From Misgurnus anguillicaudatus (Eukaryota > Chordata > Actinopteri > Cypriniformes > Cobitidae), in contig NC_073348.2 of assembly GCF_027580225.2 (NCBI RefSeq), forward strand, positions 28,075,501-28,139,500: 64,000 nt of DNA, in the 5' to 3' direction. Position numbers and translations under genes: made by a program. Of this stretch, positions 1 through 9,270 are shown piece after piece (position 1 is the stretch's first letter; every line of letters begins with the position of its first letter). The notes beneath the pieces were generated by a model. It ran no database searches and was not told where the DNA came from. It worked only from the letters and a program-made list of their open reading frames with translations.

Positions 1-447
1 ATTTACATAAAATGACATCCTTACCTAAACCCAAATCTAACCCTAATGCCAGGCGACAATGGTTTGAAAATCATAAAATATAAATAAATAAATCATGAAA
101 GAATTTATAAACCAATACTTAAAGTGACATTCTAACGCAAACACCAAATCTAACAGACAAAATAGTTGTGTAACAAATACGTGACGCAATAAGGCGGAAA
201 AACGTGTCAAGTGTCACGGAAAACACACAATTATGTGACTAACGGACCAAATTTATAAATGAAATGTGTGGTCAAAAGATTTAACAACGAGCATTTGAAT
301 ATAAAAGTTTGCTTTTATATGTACCCCCATATTGCCGTAAGTAAAGAAAAGGTGCACAGTTCTTGAAAAAATATTTTTGTAATTGACTAAATTACAAAAA
401 TAAATAACTATGCTGATTTTTAATGTATAATGTAAATGTCCCTCCAG
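1..447. other. AT-rich intergenic DNA, no gene
   Basis: AT-rich sequence without a usable reading frame. The first 50 bases contain CCTAA-type words and read like the edge of an old cyprinid repeat, but no terminal repeat is visible. Confidence 0.4.
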
Positions 448-535
448 TGTAGCTCAACTGGTAGATTAGCGCATTAGCTTTGATTCATATACAATTTTTT
501 ACAAACTTGTGTTGCTTTGGATAGAAAAATGCATA
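448..535 (+). repeat. Decayed tRNA-derived SINE fragment
   Basis: The head GTAGCTCAACTGGTAGATTA resembles a tRNA A-box region. About 60 bases later GTTGCTTTGGATAGAAAAATG resembles the tail core GTCACTTTGGATAAAAGCAT seen in the copies at 9.2 and 52.3 kb. The middle, including the B box, is missing, so this is a relic and not a tRNA gene. Confidence 0.5.
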
Positions 536-775
536 TAGTATGGAAGCTGGAAACCTGCTCACAACAAACGTTCAAATAAAGCGCTTTGCGCAAAAAACAA
601 ATCTGTGACATCATCCTGTCCACATGGCTCATTAATATTTGTCTAGTGGGCGGAACGAGAACTTGCAGCGCTTAACGATTTGTTTGCTGCCGAGTTTATG
701 CAAATCAGCATGCTTGTCCGCCTAAAGAACGAATGAATAGCATTCAAAAGTGAGGGGCAAGTACAAAAACGTATA

Positions 776-930
776 GACCGTTTCATCGGGGGCATGTGCG
801 GTGACGCGATAAGGGTCTAGTCCGAACTTCCGGTTTCTGTTTGTTTAATAGTCTGACTAGTTGCTGAAACTGAACTCTTGAACAAATACCTTGTCGAAAA
901 TAACAAATTGTTGTTACTGCTGAAACCGTC
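776..930. mobile_element. Short MITE, internally deleted copy
   Basis: Left end GACCGTTTCATCGG is complementary to right end CTGAAACCGTC, with TATA on both sides. The same family is present in a longer form at 41823-42093. Relative to that copy this one lacks about 115 internal bases. No coding sequence. Confidence 0.6.
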
Positions 931-1716
931 TATATATACAAGCAGGTGTATACGTATGCTCTTCTCATCCAGTGTGTTCTGCAATATCTGCCTATGGATC
1001 TATCCATCCTCTATACTGCTACAGTATCATGTACTGTTGCACTGGCTGTCAGGGAATCGATGCCAGGTTCAAGCTGTCAGGGTCAACAGATGTAGAGCTC
1101 TCATTTAACACCTGACAAAGCAGATCACACCAGAGAGATGAGTACGGGGCAGGGGTCAGAGGTCAAACTGCGGCCTTGTCAGTGCATCAGCCTTCGGGCT
1201 AGTTCAGATAGAGAGAGACAGTAAAGCACAAAGGGAGTTTATAACCTGACTCGGCCCTGGAACTAACACAGCTATGTGGGAAACCGGTTGCCTGTGAACG
1301 GTTTAGCATTGATTATTTAAAAATATCTGACCACAGACTGCAAGCATTCTAGTGTTTCATATACTGTAATAACACACTATAATACTTGGCCGTGTAATGG
1401 CTTAGAAATACATATGGCAGAGGAAACATTACCTCATGATCATGTGTTTTAAAGTTAGCTTTAAGTGGTATTGTAATGGTATTATACTGCATTTTTAATG
1501 AGACTATAAAACAGATTATAGGGTTATTTTAACTCCATTTGTAATGCATTACACATACAGGCTTTAAATAAACGGCTATGAAAACCTTAGTGGTTACTGT
1601 TAGCGCAACCTACTGTAAAGGAAACTGGCCCTGGTCATATTTCTCCTAGATTTACAGCAGAACTTGGTATTCAAACTTACATCTGTTCTAGATCTTAAAA
1701 GAGGAACTATTGGAGC
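931..1716. other. Non-coding, apparently single-copy
   Basis: No repeat ends, no supported reading frame and no obvious regulatory cluster. A short ORF spanning 878-1108 begins inside the MITE and is rejected. Confidence 0.35.
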
Positions 1717-1756
1717 TTAGAGAGAGAGAGAGAGAGAGATAGAGCGAGAGAGAGTG
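1717..1756. repeat. (GA)n-rich microsatellite
   Basis: Imperfect GAGA run interrupted by ATAGAGC. Followed by about 260 bases of plain intergenic DNA. Confidence 0.8.
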
Positions 1757-2020
1757 TGACTGTATTCAAGAGAGTGTGTATTCAACAGGCAATGCTCGAG
1801 GACCATCATACGCACTTCACTTCAGCTCACTTCAGGGCCAAGTGCATTAAGCACCCCACTGGTGAGCTGCACCAGCCGAGAACAACTACAACAAAAAAGA
1901 TGAACTGGAGGGTTGGAAAAACAGTTAATGAATGACACAAAAAGTGAATCCAAGCATTTACATTTTTATATACTGTAGATCATTGCGAAAACATGGAGCC
2001 TAAACTTGAATCTGTTGCTT

Positions 2021-2100
2021 GCCTTAAGCTCCGTACACACCAACCTGCATGCCTTAAGCTCCGTACACACCAACGCGCAGCATCGCGTTGCTCGCTCTAA
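2021..2100. repeat. 30-bp tandem duplication at a repeat edge
   Basis: The word CCTTAAGCTCCGTACACACC occurs twice with a 30-base period. The second copy continues into CGCG-rich sequence of the type seen at the ends of the elements at 36925 and 42147, so this is probably the terminal fragment of a DNA transposon. Confidence 0.5.
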
Positions 2101-2248
2101 ATTACTCGCGGGATTTAACTTTGTGTCATGCACAATATGATATTTACTAAGGATATTTACTAAGGATTTTATTGCCGTTAATGCTAACGTTTTGCACGTT
2201 TTATTTGGTCATTAAGTGATACCAAGGCTTATTTGGCTATTAACAAAT

Positions 2249-2491
2249 GAAGAGTTTTGTTGCAAAACGAGATAATTTTTAATTTGTCAGAAATCTCGTT
2301 TTTTTTTGGTTGTGCATTCTAATTAATATCAATTCAACTGCAGTTGGTTTGTTTTGATTTAAACCTTCATAACTTAAAAAATACAGCTAAGTAGCACCAT
2401 AAAACAAAATAATAACATGATAACATAATAATAAACATGTTTTGACAACATTTTAAAAACGGAGTTATCTTGTTTTGCAACAAAACTCTTC
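2249..2491. mobile_element. 243-bp MITE with TSD AAAT
   Basis: Inverted ends GAAGAGTTTTGTTGCAAAAC and GTTTTGCAACAAAACTCTTC are perfect complements and extend further inward. AAAT flanks both sides (2245-2248, 2492-2495). The second tandem copy has the uninterrupted site TTAACAAATATATTTTGG near 3960-3977, which fixes the boundaries. Non-coding; superfamily not assigned. Confidence 0.85.
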
Positions 2492-2620
2492 AAATATATT
2501 TTGGTTTATTGGTGCACATAAAAATAATTAGAGTGAATACTCATCCTTGGGTTCACTCATTAAAAAACACATCGTAAGTGTCTACTTACAGCTTAATAAG
2601 CTATTACAGAGCAAACACAC

Positions 2621-3625
2621 TACACTGTCAGAAAAAAAGTACAAAATCACTGGGACGGTACACTTTAAAAAAGTCCTAATATGTACCATTTATGTACAGA
2701 TATGTATACATTTGGTACCAATATCAATGTGTACTTTTGGGGTACTACCACTGATCTCTATAAATGACTGGATTGCGCATGACGTCACAACTGTGAAGCC
2801 ACCGCGCCGCCATGTTGGTATACCCAAACATTCTATTAAATCAATTGACGCGATCAGATTTTAATGATAAAACATCACTTTACTAGTCTTCGTTTTTATA
2901 TCTGAAGTTACCCTGTACATTATTACAACACAAACGTCCTAAGCATGTACATAGTTATTTACTGAAAGTTGTACATTTTAGTTTTTAATCAGTTATTATA
3001 CGTTCATCTTCATTACAGTATCAGAACAGCAGACAGACCGCAGCATATTTAGTATTAATGACAAACGTGCTCATTCTGAAATCTAAATAAATAATCATAC
3101 TTTGCACTGCATGCAATAATTTGCTGGTTTTATGTTATCTAAACTTACAAGTTACCTAAACTTATTAAGAGAAATAACGCTGACCGTGTAGCTGAATGTC
3201 AAAAAAACTTTATTTATACCCGTGTCATTAACAGAACGCAGCAGACACACTCACCTTAACGGTTTTTTATAAATCAATTTTCCTGCCCGATTAAAGCATA
3301 AACATTGAAAATAACACCAGAATTAACAGTTAATTTGCGTACACATATCCTAAAAATAATCTTGCGTGACTGATACGCTGTAAAGCGGGTGAATTTAAAA
3401 CATGATTTTGAATGGAAGTCAATGACGCTGTCTGCTGGTTGGGTATACCAAGATGGCGGCTCGAATTCTGCGCTGGCTTCACCTCACACTGTTACGTTAA
3501 GCGTTCTATGCGCAATCCAGTCATTTATATAGATCAGTGGGTACTACTAATATGCACTAATATGTGTACTTTTTGAAAGGGTACTGCCCCAGTGACAGAT
3601 TTTGTCTTGCTTTCTGAAAGGGTAT
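2621..3625. mobile_element. GGTAC-family MITE, copy 1, interrupted
   Basis: Begins TACACTGTCAGAAAAAAAGT, runs through repeated GGTAC/GTACC words (TATGTACCATTTATGTACAG) and ends AGTGACAGATTTTG then TTTCTGAAAGGGTATA. It is a short terminal-inverted-repeat element present at least eight times in this window and split here by the 793-bp element at 2748-3540. Confidence 0.8.
2748..3540. mobile_element. 793-bp long-TIR element nested in the GGTAC MITE
   Basis: Ends CCACTGATCTCTATAAATGA and TCATTTATATAGATCAGTGG are inverted copies. The similarity continues inward about 85 bases through GACTGGATTGCGCAT, GTGAAGCCA and GGTATACCCAA, with indels. GTACTA lies immediately outside both ends (2742-2747, 3541-3546), giving a 6-bp TSD. 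The interior is AT-rich and non-coding. Confidence 0.85.
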
Positions 3626-4153
3626 ACATTTCAAAATCTACAAAAAAATTAGCAAACATCTAAAAATATAATGAGCTATAACTACACCACCCATTGAGCT
3701 GTAGCGCTCACACTGGCATAGCAGGTTCGATGACAAAATGTAGAAAGACGCACATCCTTATTTTCTAATAAATGATTGTTTGGTGACAAACCGTGAAGGA
3801 AGAAAACAGCTGTGTATCCTGTGAAATAAAGAGGTGTCATTAGGCATTAGGCTATTCACTAGGATATTTACTAAGGATTTGTGAGGATTTTACTGCCGTT
3901 AATGCAAACGTTTTGCACTTTTTATTTGGTCATTAAGTGATTCCAAGGCTTATTTGGCAATTAACAAATATATTTTGGTTTATTGGTGCACATAAAAATA
4001 ATTAAATACTCTTCCTTGGATTCACTCATTGAAAAAACACATTGTAAGTGTCTACTTACGGCTTAACGGCTGTTTAAAAAAAATAGGACAGAAGCTATTT
4101 CAGAGAAAACACACTACACTGTCAGAAAAAAGGTACAAAATCTGTCACTGGGA

Positions 4154-4378
4154 TGCTCGTAATCATAGGGGAACCATTTTTAGTGCTATATAGCATCTAT
4201 AAAGAACCTATGAAGAACCATCCAGTGGTGATATAGCGCCACTATAGCCCCAGATTTGGTTCTATCTAGCACAATATGGTTCTACACAGGTGCTATATGG
4301 CACTTAAAATGGTTCTCCTATGATTACGAGCCAGTGAACCACTTTTAGTGCTGTTTAGCACCGTTTGTTTTTAGAGTG
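4154..4378. mobile_element. MITE with internal palindrome
   Basis: GCTCGTAATCATAGG at the left is complementary to CCTATGATTACGAGC at 4317-4331, followed by a tail ending GTTTTTAGAGTG. The interior repeats GGTTCT/AGAACC and GCTATAT words. It lies inside the GGTAC element of duplication copy 2 only. The right boundary is less certain than the left. Confidence 0.65.
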
Positions 4379-4413
4379 GTATACATTTGGTAGCAATATC
4401 AATGTGTACTTTT

Positions 4414-5112
4414 ATGGCGCTTTTCCATTGCATAGTACCCCACGGTTTGGTTTGGGTCAGCTTACTGTTGGGAGCTTTTCCACTGGGTTCAGTTCGTATT
4501 ACCCGATACTTTTTTAGTACCACCTCGGTCGGGGTTCCAAGCGACCCGAGCTGATACCAAAACGTGATGCGAAAACAATGTAGATCACTGATAGGTCTGA
4601 GAGAATCGCCACTACCAGCGTCATCGCTATAATGTAAAAGATTAGCTTTACGTTCATGCTAGCTTGCAATGTCTCGAGTAAACCTGTTGTCATCTGTGCT
4701 TTGCTGTAAGTTCCCAAACTCCCTTTTAGCGATGAAAACATCCACAGGTTGAGAATCAGGAACACCACCATTTTTTCCAGACGTCCGCATATATGCTTAA
4801 ATGCTACTTAAATGAGGCTTAGTGGAGCCTGTCGACTGACGCCACTGGTGTTTGTACAGAAACTGTCATGTGAGACAGAGGTAGTGATAAACTCGATGTG
4901 CAAACATCTATTTGTGGTGGTCAATTTAAATTTTGTGGCAGACTGAGAAATAAATAAATGTAGGCTGCACAAATACGCAACACGCCTATAATCCCTCCCA
5001 CTCCAAAGTGTTACTAAACTCAATGGAAAAGCTAACCAAGCCAAAGTGAGGTGAGCTGACCCGACCTGACCCAAATCAAACTGTGGGGTACTATGCAATG
5101 GAAAAGCGCTAT
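4414..5112. mobile_element. Long-TIR DNA element, likely hAT-like
   Basis: Ends GGCGCTTTTCCATTGCATAG and CTATGCAATGGAAAAGCGCT are inverted copies continuing through GTACCCCACGGTTTGGTTTG. The short ORFs on the minus strand are not transposase-like. The TCCACTGCATAGTACC-type end resembles a hAT-derived repeat common in fish, but I see no clean TSD, so the superfamily is tentative. Confidence 0.75.
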
Positions 5113-5395
5113 TAGGGTACTAATATTAAAAGGGTACTGCCCCAGTGACAGATTTTGTAGCTTTCTTTCTGAGAGTGTATACATTTTAAAATCTACAAAA
5201 AATAAGCAAACATCTGAAATATAATGAGCTATTACTACACCACCCATTGAGATGTAGCGCTCACACTGGCATGGCAGGTTCGAGGACAATATGTTGAAAG
5301 ACGCACATCCTTATTTTCTAATAAACGATTGTTTGGTGACAAACCGTGAAGAAAGAAAACAGCTGTGTATCCTGTGAAATAAAGAGGTGGCATGT

Positions 5396-5554
5396 AAGGT
5401 GTGAAAATGAACGTGCATGTAGAGCAATGCGTTGTTAAGGCTTTAAAGAACGATGTGGAGTTTCTTTGCAGAATTGATTTAATTCCAGGCTGTTAGAAAA
5501 AAGAGCTGGAAGTGAGTCAAATGAGCGCGGATAGATAAAGTGAGAGAGAAAGTG
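5396..5554. other. Non-coding flank
   Basis: Purine-rich intergenic sequence after the duplication, with GAGAGAAAGTGAGAGTAGG near its end; nothing else seen. Confidence 0.3.
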
Positions 5555-5730
5555 AGAGTAGGTGCGATAAGGGCCTTAATTGCTGTAACTGCACCTAGAG
5601 ACTTGATGATCTGTGACATCTTCCTCTCCGCCACGTGCAAACGCCGCTAACAGTTAATTAAGTGTTACAGGGATGTTAGGGAGAGATTGCTGGTAGTTGG
5701 CACACTCCCTGGTTTAGAGAGAATTGTTCT
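5555..5730. promoter_or_regulatory. Candidate conserved non-coding element
   Basis: Unique, balanced composition with TTAATTGCTGTAA, CACGTG and AACAGTTAATTAAGTG (homeodomain- and E-box-type words) in a run free of repeat structure. A candidate by texture only. Confidence 0.35.
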
Positions 5731-5943
5731 CCTGAGATTACACTGACTGCATTATGAGCCGAGGAGGGCTGGGGTGTCAGGCGTCCTCACGAAGCTTTAG
5801 AAGCTTGTACAGAATAGGGGGTTGGTGTGCTTTGTCATATTTTTTGGGTACAGTTAAATAGCTTAATTATTCAGCCAAAGCAAATACAGAGTGTGCTTTT
5901 TGCTTTTATCTTTAAAGATGAGAATAATGTGATGGCATGCAAA

Positions 5944-6030
5944 ATGAAAGGGACAGTTCACCCAAAAAGCAAATCTGCAATAATTTATACTAGCTACACG
6001 TTGTGAGAAATTGGCATGGCATGTTCACAT
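5944..6030. repeat. Fragment of a dispersed fish DNA repeat
   Basis: GAAAGGGACAGTTCACCCAA is the recognisable edge of an abundant teleost repeat, related to the ends at 9806, 35563 and 36359. No matching right end seen. Confidence 0.5.
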
Positions 6031-6487
6031 TTTTTTATATATATATAATAAAAGCACAGAAAATGTTCACAAAATTAGAGAATTGTCAGTTTGGGTGAAC
6101 CTATTCCTGAAGCGGATAATTGAAGAAGCAAGATACAAATGTGAAATTAAAGTTATTATTATTAGACTTGCAAAATATACCCATTCAGGCAGAACAAAAC
6201 ATCAGCTTGTGAAATATATTCCTAAAGTCAAATCATGTTTGTCAATTGTGTCTAATTATAAAATCATTAAATGCTCGCATGTTTATTCATTTATATGCGA
6301 AGATGATTAAAAGTAAATGAGTTTAAAATCTTATCCTTTATTATACAATACGTCTCTCCTTATTACAAGAGAAAACAGTTTCTTAATATAGTCATGTCTC
6401 TGAAAACTTGACATATTTATCCAACCATGATTTCAAAATGTAAATCAGTCTACCGTATCATACTGAGTGCAGCATGTTGCATCAATA

Positions 6488-7242
6488 CTAAAGCTCATAG
6501 TATTGTCTCTTTTATGTGTATGCGAATGTACGCACACTGTCGAACGCACGGCCTTGCAAAGTATAGTTTATTTGACTCTAGTGCTGCACAATTAATCGCA
6601 TCGCAATCGCGATGTCAGCCTGTGCGATTGACAGCAAAATGTTGCAATTATATTAAATAAATAAATGTGTGGACTTGTTAACACAAACTTTCTGATAACA
6701 GTTTGATGATTTTCCTTGCTGTTTAAAAAACATAAAGAAAAACGAACAAAAAAGGCAGTGCATGTGTGGCATGCACGTGTGTGGTGTGCGTCGTCACTTG
6801 TTTTTGCGCAGCGCGGAAATACCAGAGCGAAGATGGATGCAGAGGAGGTTGACAGTGATCTGGTAGCTAAAAAAACCTCTATGTCTGTTGTATGGCGGTA
6901 TTTTGGATCTAGGATTACTGACACTGAGCAGTTGCTCATGTGGCAATACAAAAACATTTCTAGTTTTACAAATACACATTTTAGCATTATCACTAAACTG
7001 TGTGTGGATTTTCCTTAAAACCCATCCAGTTGACTCATGATACCATTTTTTATAATCGCAATCGCACATCGCAATATTAGCATGAATAACCGCAATGGGA
7101 AAAATTACCCAAATCATGCAGCCCTATTTGACTCATATGTGTACACAAAAGTTTGATGCCTGTGCATTGCGACAAAATCCAATGCATGTCCTGGGCTCCA
7201 TAATACATTCTCCTGTACGCGTATGTGCGACATTTACATACT
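6488..7242. mobile_element. TACGTACGC-type repeat, interrupted by a hAT element
   Basis: Starts ACTAAAGCTCATAGTAT and continues with GTACGCACACTGTCGAACGC, CCTTGCAAAGTATAG and, after the insertion, AATCCAATGCATGTCCTGGG and ACATTCTCCTGTACGCGTAT. The same order occurs at 23655-23890 and in broken form at 54895-56630. ORFs in it are not transposase-like. Confidence 0.6.
6579..7126. mobile_element. hAT-type non-autonomous element, 548 bp
   Basis: Left end TAGTGCTGCACAATTAATCG pairs with right end ATCATGCAGCCCTA. The 8-bp TSD TTTGACTC is perfect (6571-6578, 7127-7134), which is the hAT signature. Subterminal TCGCATCGCAATCGCGAT recurs near the right end. No transposase remains; ORFs of 100-133 codons on both strands are incidental. 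Confidence 0.85.
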
Positions 7243-7445
7243 AAAGCTATAAGTATACTTCAGGGTCTGCGTACATGCGTGACGCAAATGTCGTCATCAG
7301 AATAGTGCGCGCGCACGCACTGTACGCACACCGCCAAATTTTTGTAACTGGCGTACTTAGTATGTATGCCACATGTGCGCGTACAGGGCAATGTAGTATG
7401 CCGTTCTCGTACACGTAAAAATAAACTAAAGCTTTAGTATGCGCA
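7243..7445. mobile_element. TACGTACGC-type repeat, second copy
   Basis: Begins ACTAAAGCTATAAGTATACT and ends AAACTAAAGCTTTAGTAT, so the termini are partly inverted. The interior is rich in GTACGC/GCGTAC words. It abuts the preceding copy in the same orientation. Confidence 0.55.
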
Positions 7446-7908
7446 TTTAAAAAAATCCAGAGCATGTGCTATTCGGATGATGAAATTTGCATCACGTGCA
7501 TTGTACGCTGACCCTGGAATATGAATAATAACAGAACTATATTTCTAGCTTAAATGGAAAACTGTAAGAGCCTTGCTCTCAGGTGACCAGCTATGTTTGA
7601 CGTCCTAAAGTGAGGAACACAACGCATCTTAGCCTCAGAAAACATCAAGAGACAGAGCCATCAAATGTCACAGGCTGTCAACCTGTCACACACAGTCAGT
7701 CTAACACTGTGGGACAGAAGACACACACACACTTTCTCTCCAAACCTCACACGAGTACCCTGCAATAGGCTTTGTTTTGCCAGTGGCGAGCCTCTGACTC
7801 CAGATGCACCATGGGAAATGTCACTCAGAAAAAATGTTGAAGGAGGTCAGCCATTCGGACACCTCTGAGCTTTTCAACAGAGTTTCTCTTAAGTGTATTA
7901 GACCAGAC
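7446..7908. other. Non-coding, no repeat recognised
   Basis: Ordinary intergenic DNA. Short ORFs here run into the CA repeat and are rejected. Confidence 0.35.
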
Positions 7909-7970
<62 letters not shown>

Positions 7971-7985
7971 CGCCGCACACACACA
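7909..7985. repeat. (CA)n microsatellite
   Basis: About 75 bases of CA with interruptions CACG and CGCCG near the right end. Confidence 0.95.
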
Positions 7986-8290
7986 GCTTGGAGTCTCTGC
8001 TTCACTTTCTGTACACAAACTTTCACATAAAGCACATGGACACAATTTAGTTTAGTTGCCATAATTTTACTTTTGAAGATGTTAAAGTGTCCTAAATAAT
8101 ACTGTATGCTTTAAGTGGTGGATGTGTACTGAACTTTAATTTTTATATGATTTAATACTGTATATTATATAGGATATGTGACTGGACTACAGAACCAGTC
8201 ATAAGTCATACAGGTAAATTTGTGGCAATAGCCAACAATAAATTGCATGGGTCAAAATTATAATTTTTTTATGCCAAAATCATTAGGATA

Positions 8291-8893
8291 TTAAAGGGAC
8301 ATTCCACTTTTTTTGAAAATATGCTCATTGTCCAGCTCCCCTAGAGTTAAACATTTGATTTTTACCATTTTGGAATCCATTCAGCTGATCTCCGGGTCTG
8401 GTGGTACCACTTTTAGCATAGCTTAGCATAATCCATTGAATCTGATTAGACCATTAGCATCACGCTTAAAAATAAGAGTTTCGATATTTTTACTATTTAA
8501 TACTTGACTCTTCTGTAGTTACATCTTGTACTACATTAATTCTGGTGTAATAATCAAGGACTTTTCTGCCATACCATGGTTGCAGCAGGCGCAATGATAT
8601 TACGCAATGCCCGAAAATAGTCCCCTGCTATTGAAAGTTACCAAGGGGACTATTTCGGTTGCTGCGTAATATCATTGCCTCAAGAAGAGTCCAATTTTAA
8701 ATAGGAAAAATATTTTTAGGCGCGATGCTAATAGTCTAATCAGATTCAATGGATTATGCTGAGCTATGCTAAAAGTGGTACTGCCAGTTCCAGAGATCAG
8801 CTGAATGGATTCCAAAACGGTAAAAATCAAATGTTTAACTTTAGAGGAGCTGGAAAATGAGCATATTTTCAAAAAAGTGGAGTGTCCCTTTAA
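8291..8893. mobile_element. TTAA-flanked MITE family T, full copy
   Basis: Ends TTAAAGGGACATTCCACTTT and AAGTGGAGTGTCCCTTTAA are inverted copies. Long arms continue through TGCTCATTGTCCAGCTCC, TTTTTACCATTTTGGAATCC and TTTTAGCATAGCTTAGCATA. TTAA at both ends fits a TTAA-targeting superfamily (piggyBac or Kolobok), which I cannot separate. Three partial copies lie at 15183, 33398 and 45105. Non-coding. Confidence 0.85.
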
Positions 8894-9167
8894 GTAAAGA
8901 TCACGTTCCATTAAGATATTTGTAAATGTCCTACCGTAAATATATCAAAATATATTTATCGTTAGTAATATGTGTTGCTAAAGACTTCATTCTGACAGCT
9001 TTTATGTGTGATTTTCTCAATATTTAGCTTTTTTGCACCCTCGGATGCCAGATTTTCAAATAGTTGTATCTCGGCCAAATATGTATTCAGTTTTTAAATG
9101 ATATATAAATCTCAATAAAAAATACCATTATGACTGGTTTTGTGGTCCAGGTTTACATATTATACAG

Positions 9168-9270
9168 TAGTAGCTCAATAGGTAGAGCATTGCGTAGCGG
9201 CCCAAAGGTCCCCAAATAAGTCACTTTGGATAAAAGCATCTGACAGATGCATAAATATTAATGTAATATT
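9168..9270 (+). repeat. tRNA-derived SINE with L2-type tail, internally deleted
   Basis: Head TAGCTCAATAGGTAGAGCAT is a tRNA A-box region. The tail AAGTCACTTTGGATAAAAGC is followed by CTGACAGATGCATAAATATTAATGTAA-like sequence, the common teleost SINE/L2 3' end with TGTAA-type repeats. The B-box part is missing. Confidence 0.7.

Larger units (their letters stand above)
2139..3862. repeat. Tandem segmental duplication, copy 1
   Basis: Starts GATATTTACTAAGGA and ends just after AATAAAGAGGTGTCAT. The same order of sequence is found in copy 2 (3863-5395): a left block, a GGTAC-family MITE, then a right block containing TAGCGCTCACACTGGCAT and GTGTATCCTGTGAAATAAAG. Copy 1 alone carries insertions at 2249-2491 and 2748-3540. 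Without them the unit is about 0.7 kb. The right block holds a weak B-box-like GGTTCGAT, so part may be an old tRNA-derived repeat. Confidence 0.85.
4115..5180. mobile_element. GGTAC-family MITE, copy 2, interrupted twice
   Basis: Starts TACACTGTCAGAAAAAAGGT and ends TTTCTGAGAGTGTATA, matching copy 1 outside the insertions. The host is broken after CACTGGGA and again after GTGTACTTTT. Confidence 0.8.
3863..5395. repeat. Tandem segmental duplication, copy 2
   Basis: Direct repeat of 2139-3862, joined to it at GTGTCATTAGGCATTAGG. It preserves the empty site of the 243-bp MITE and lacks the 793-bp element. It carries its own insertions at 4154-4378 and 4414-5112. The right block (5181-5395) closely matches 3626-3846. 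Confidence 0.85.

Noticed and set aside
448..480. tRNA gene
   Set aside because: Only an A-box-like head followed by a SINE tail; no acceptor stem or B box.
3690..3745. Intact tRNA or SINE in the tandem unit (GGTTCGAT word)
   Set aside because: B-box-like word alone, no A box or tail; noted only as a possible relic.
6592..7117. ORFs of 100-133 codons that could be hAT transposase
   Set aside because: They lie within a 548-bp non-autonomous element and show no transposase motif.
7804..8055. ORF with repeated Thr-His
   Set aside because: Translation of the CA microsatellite.
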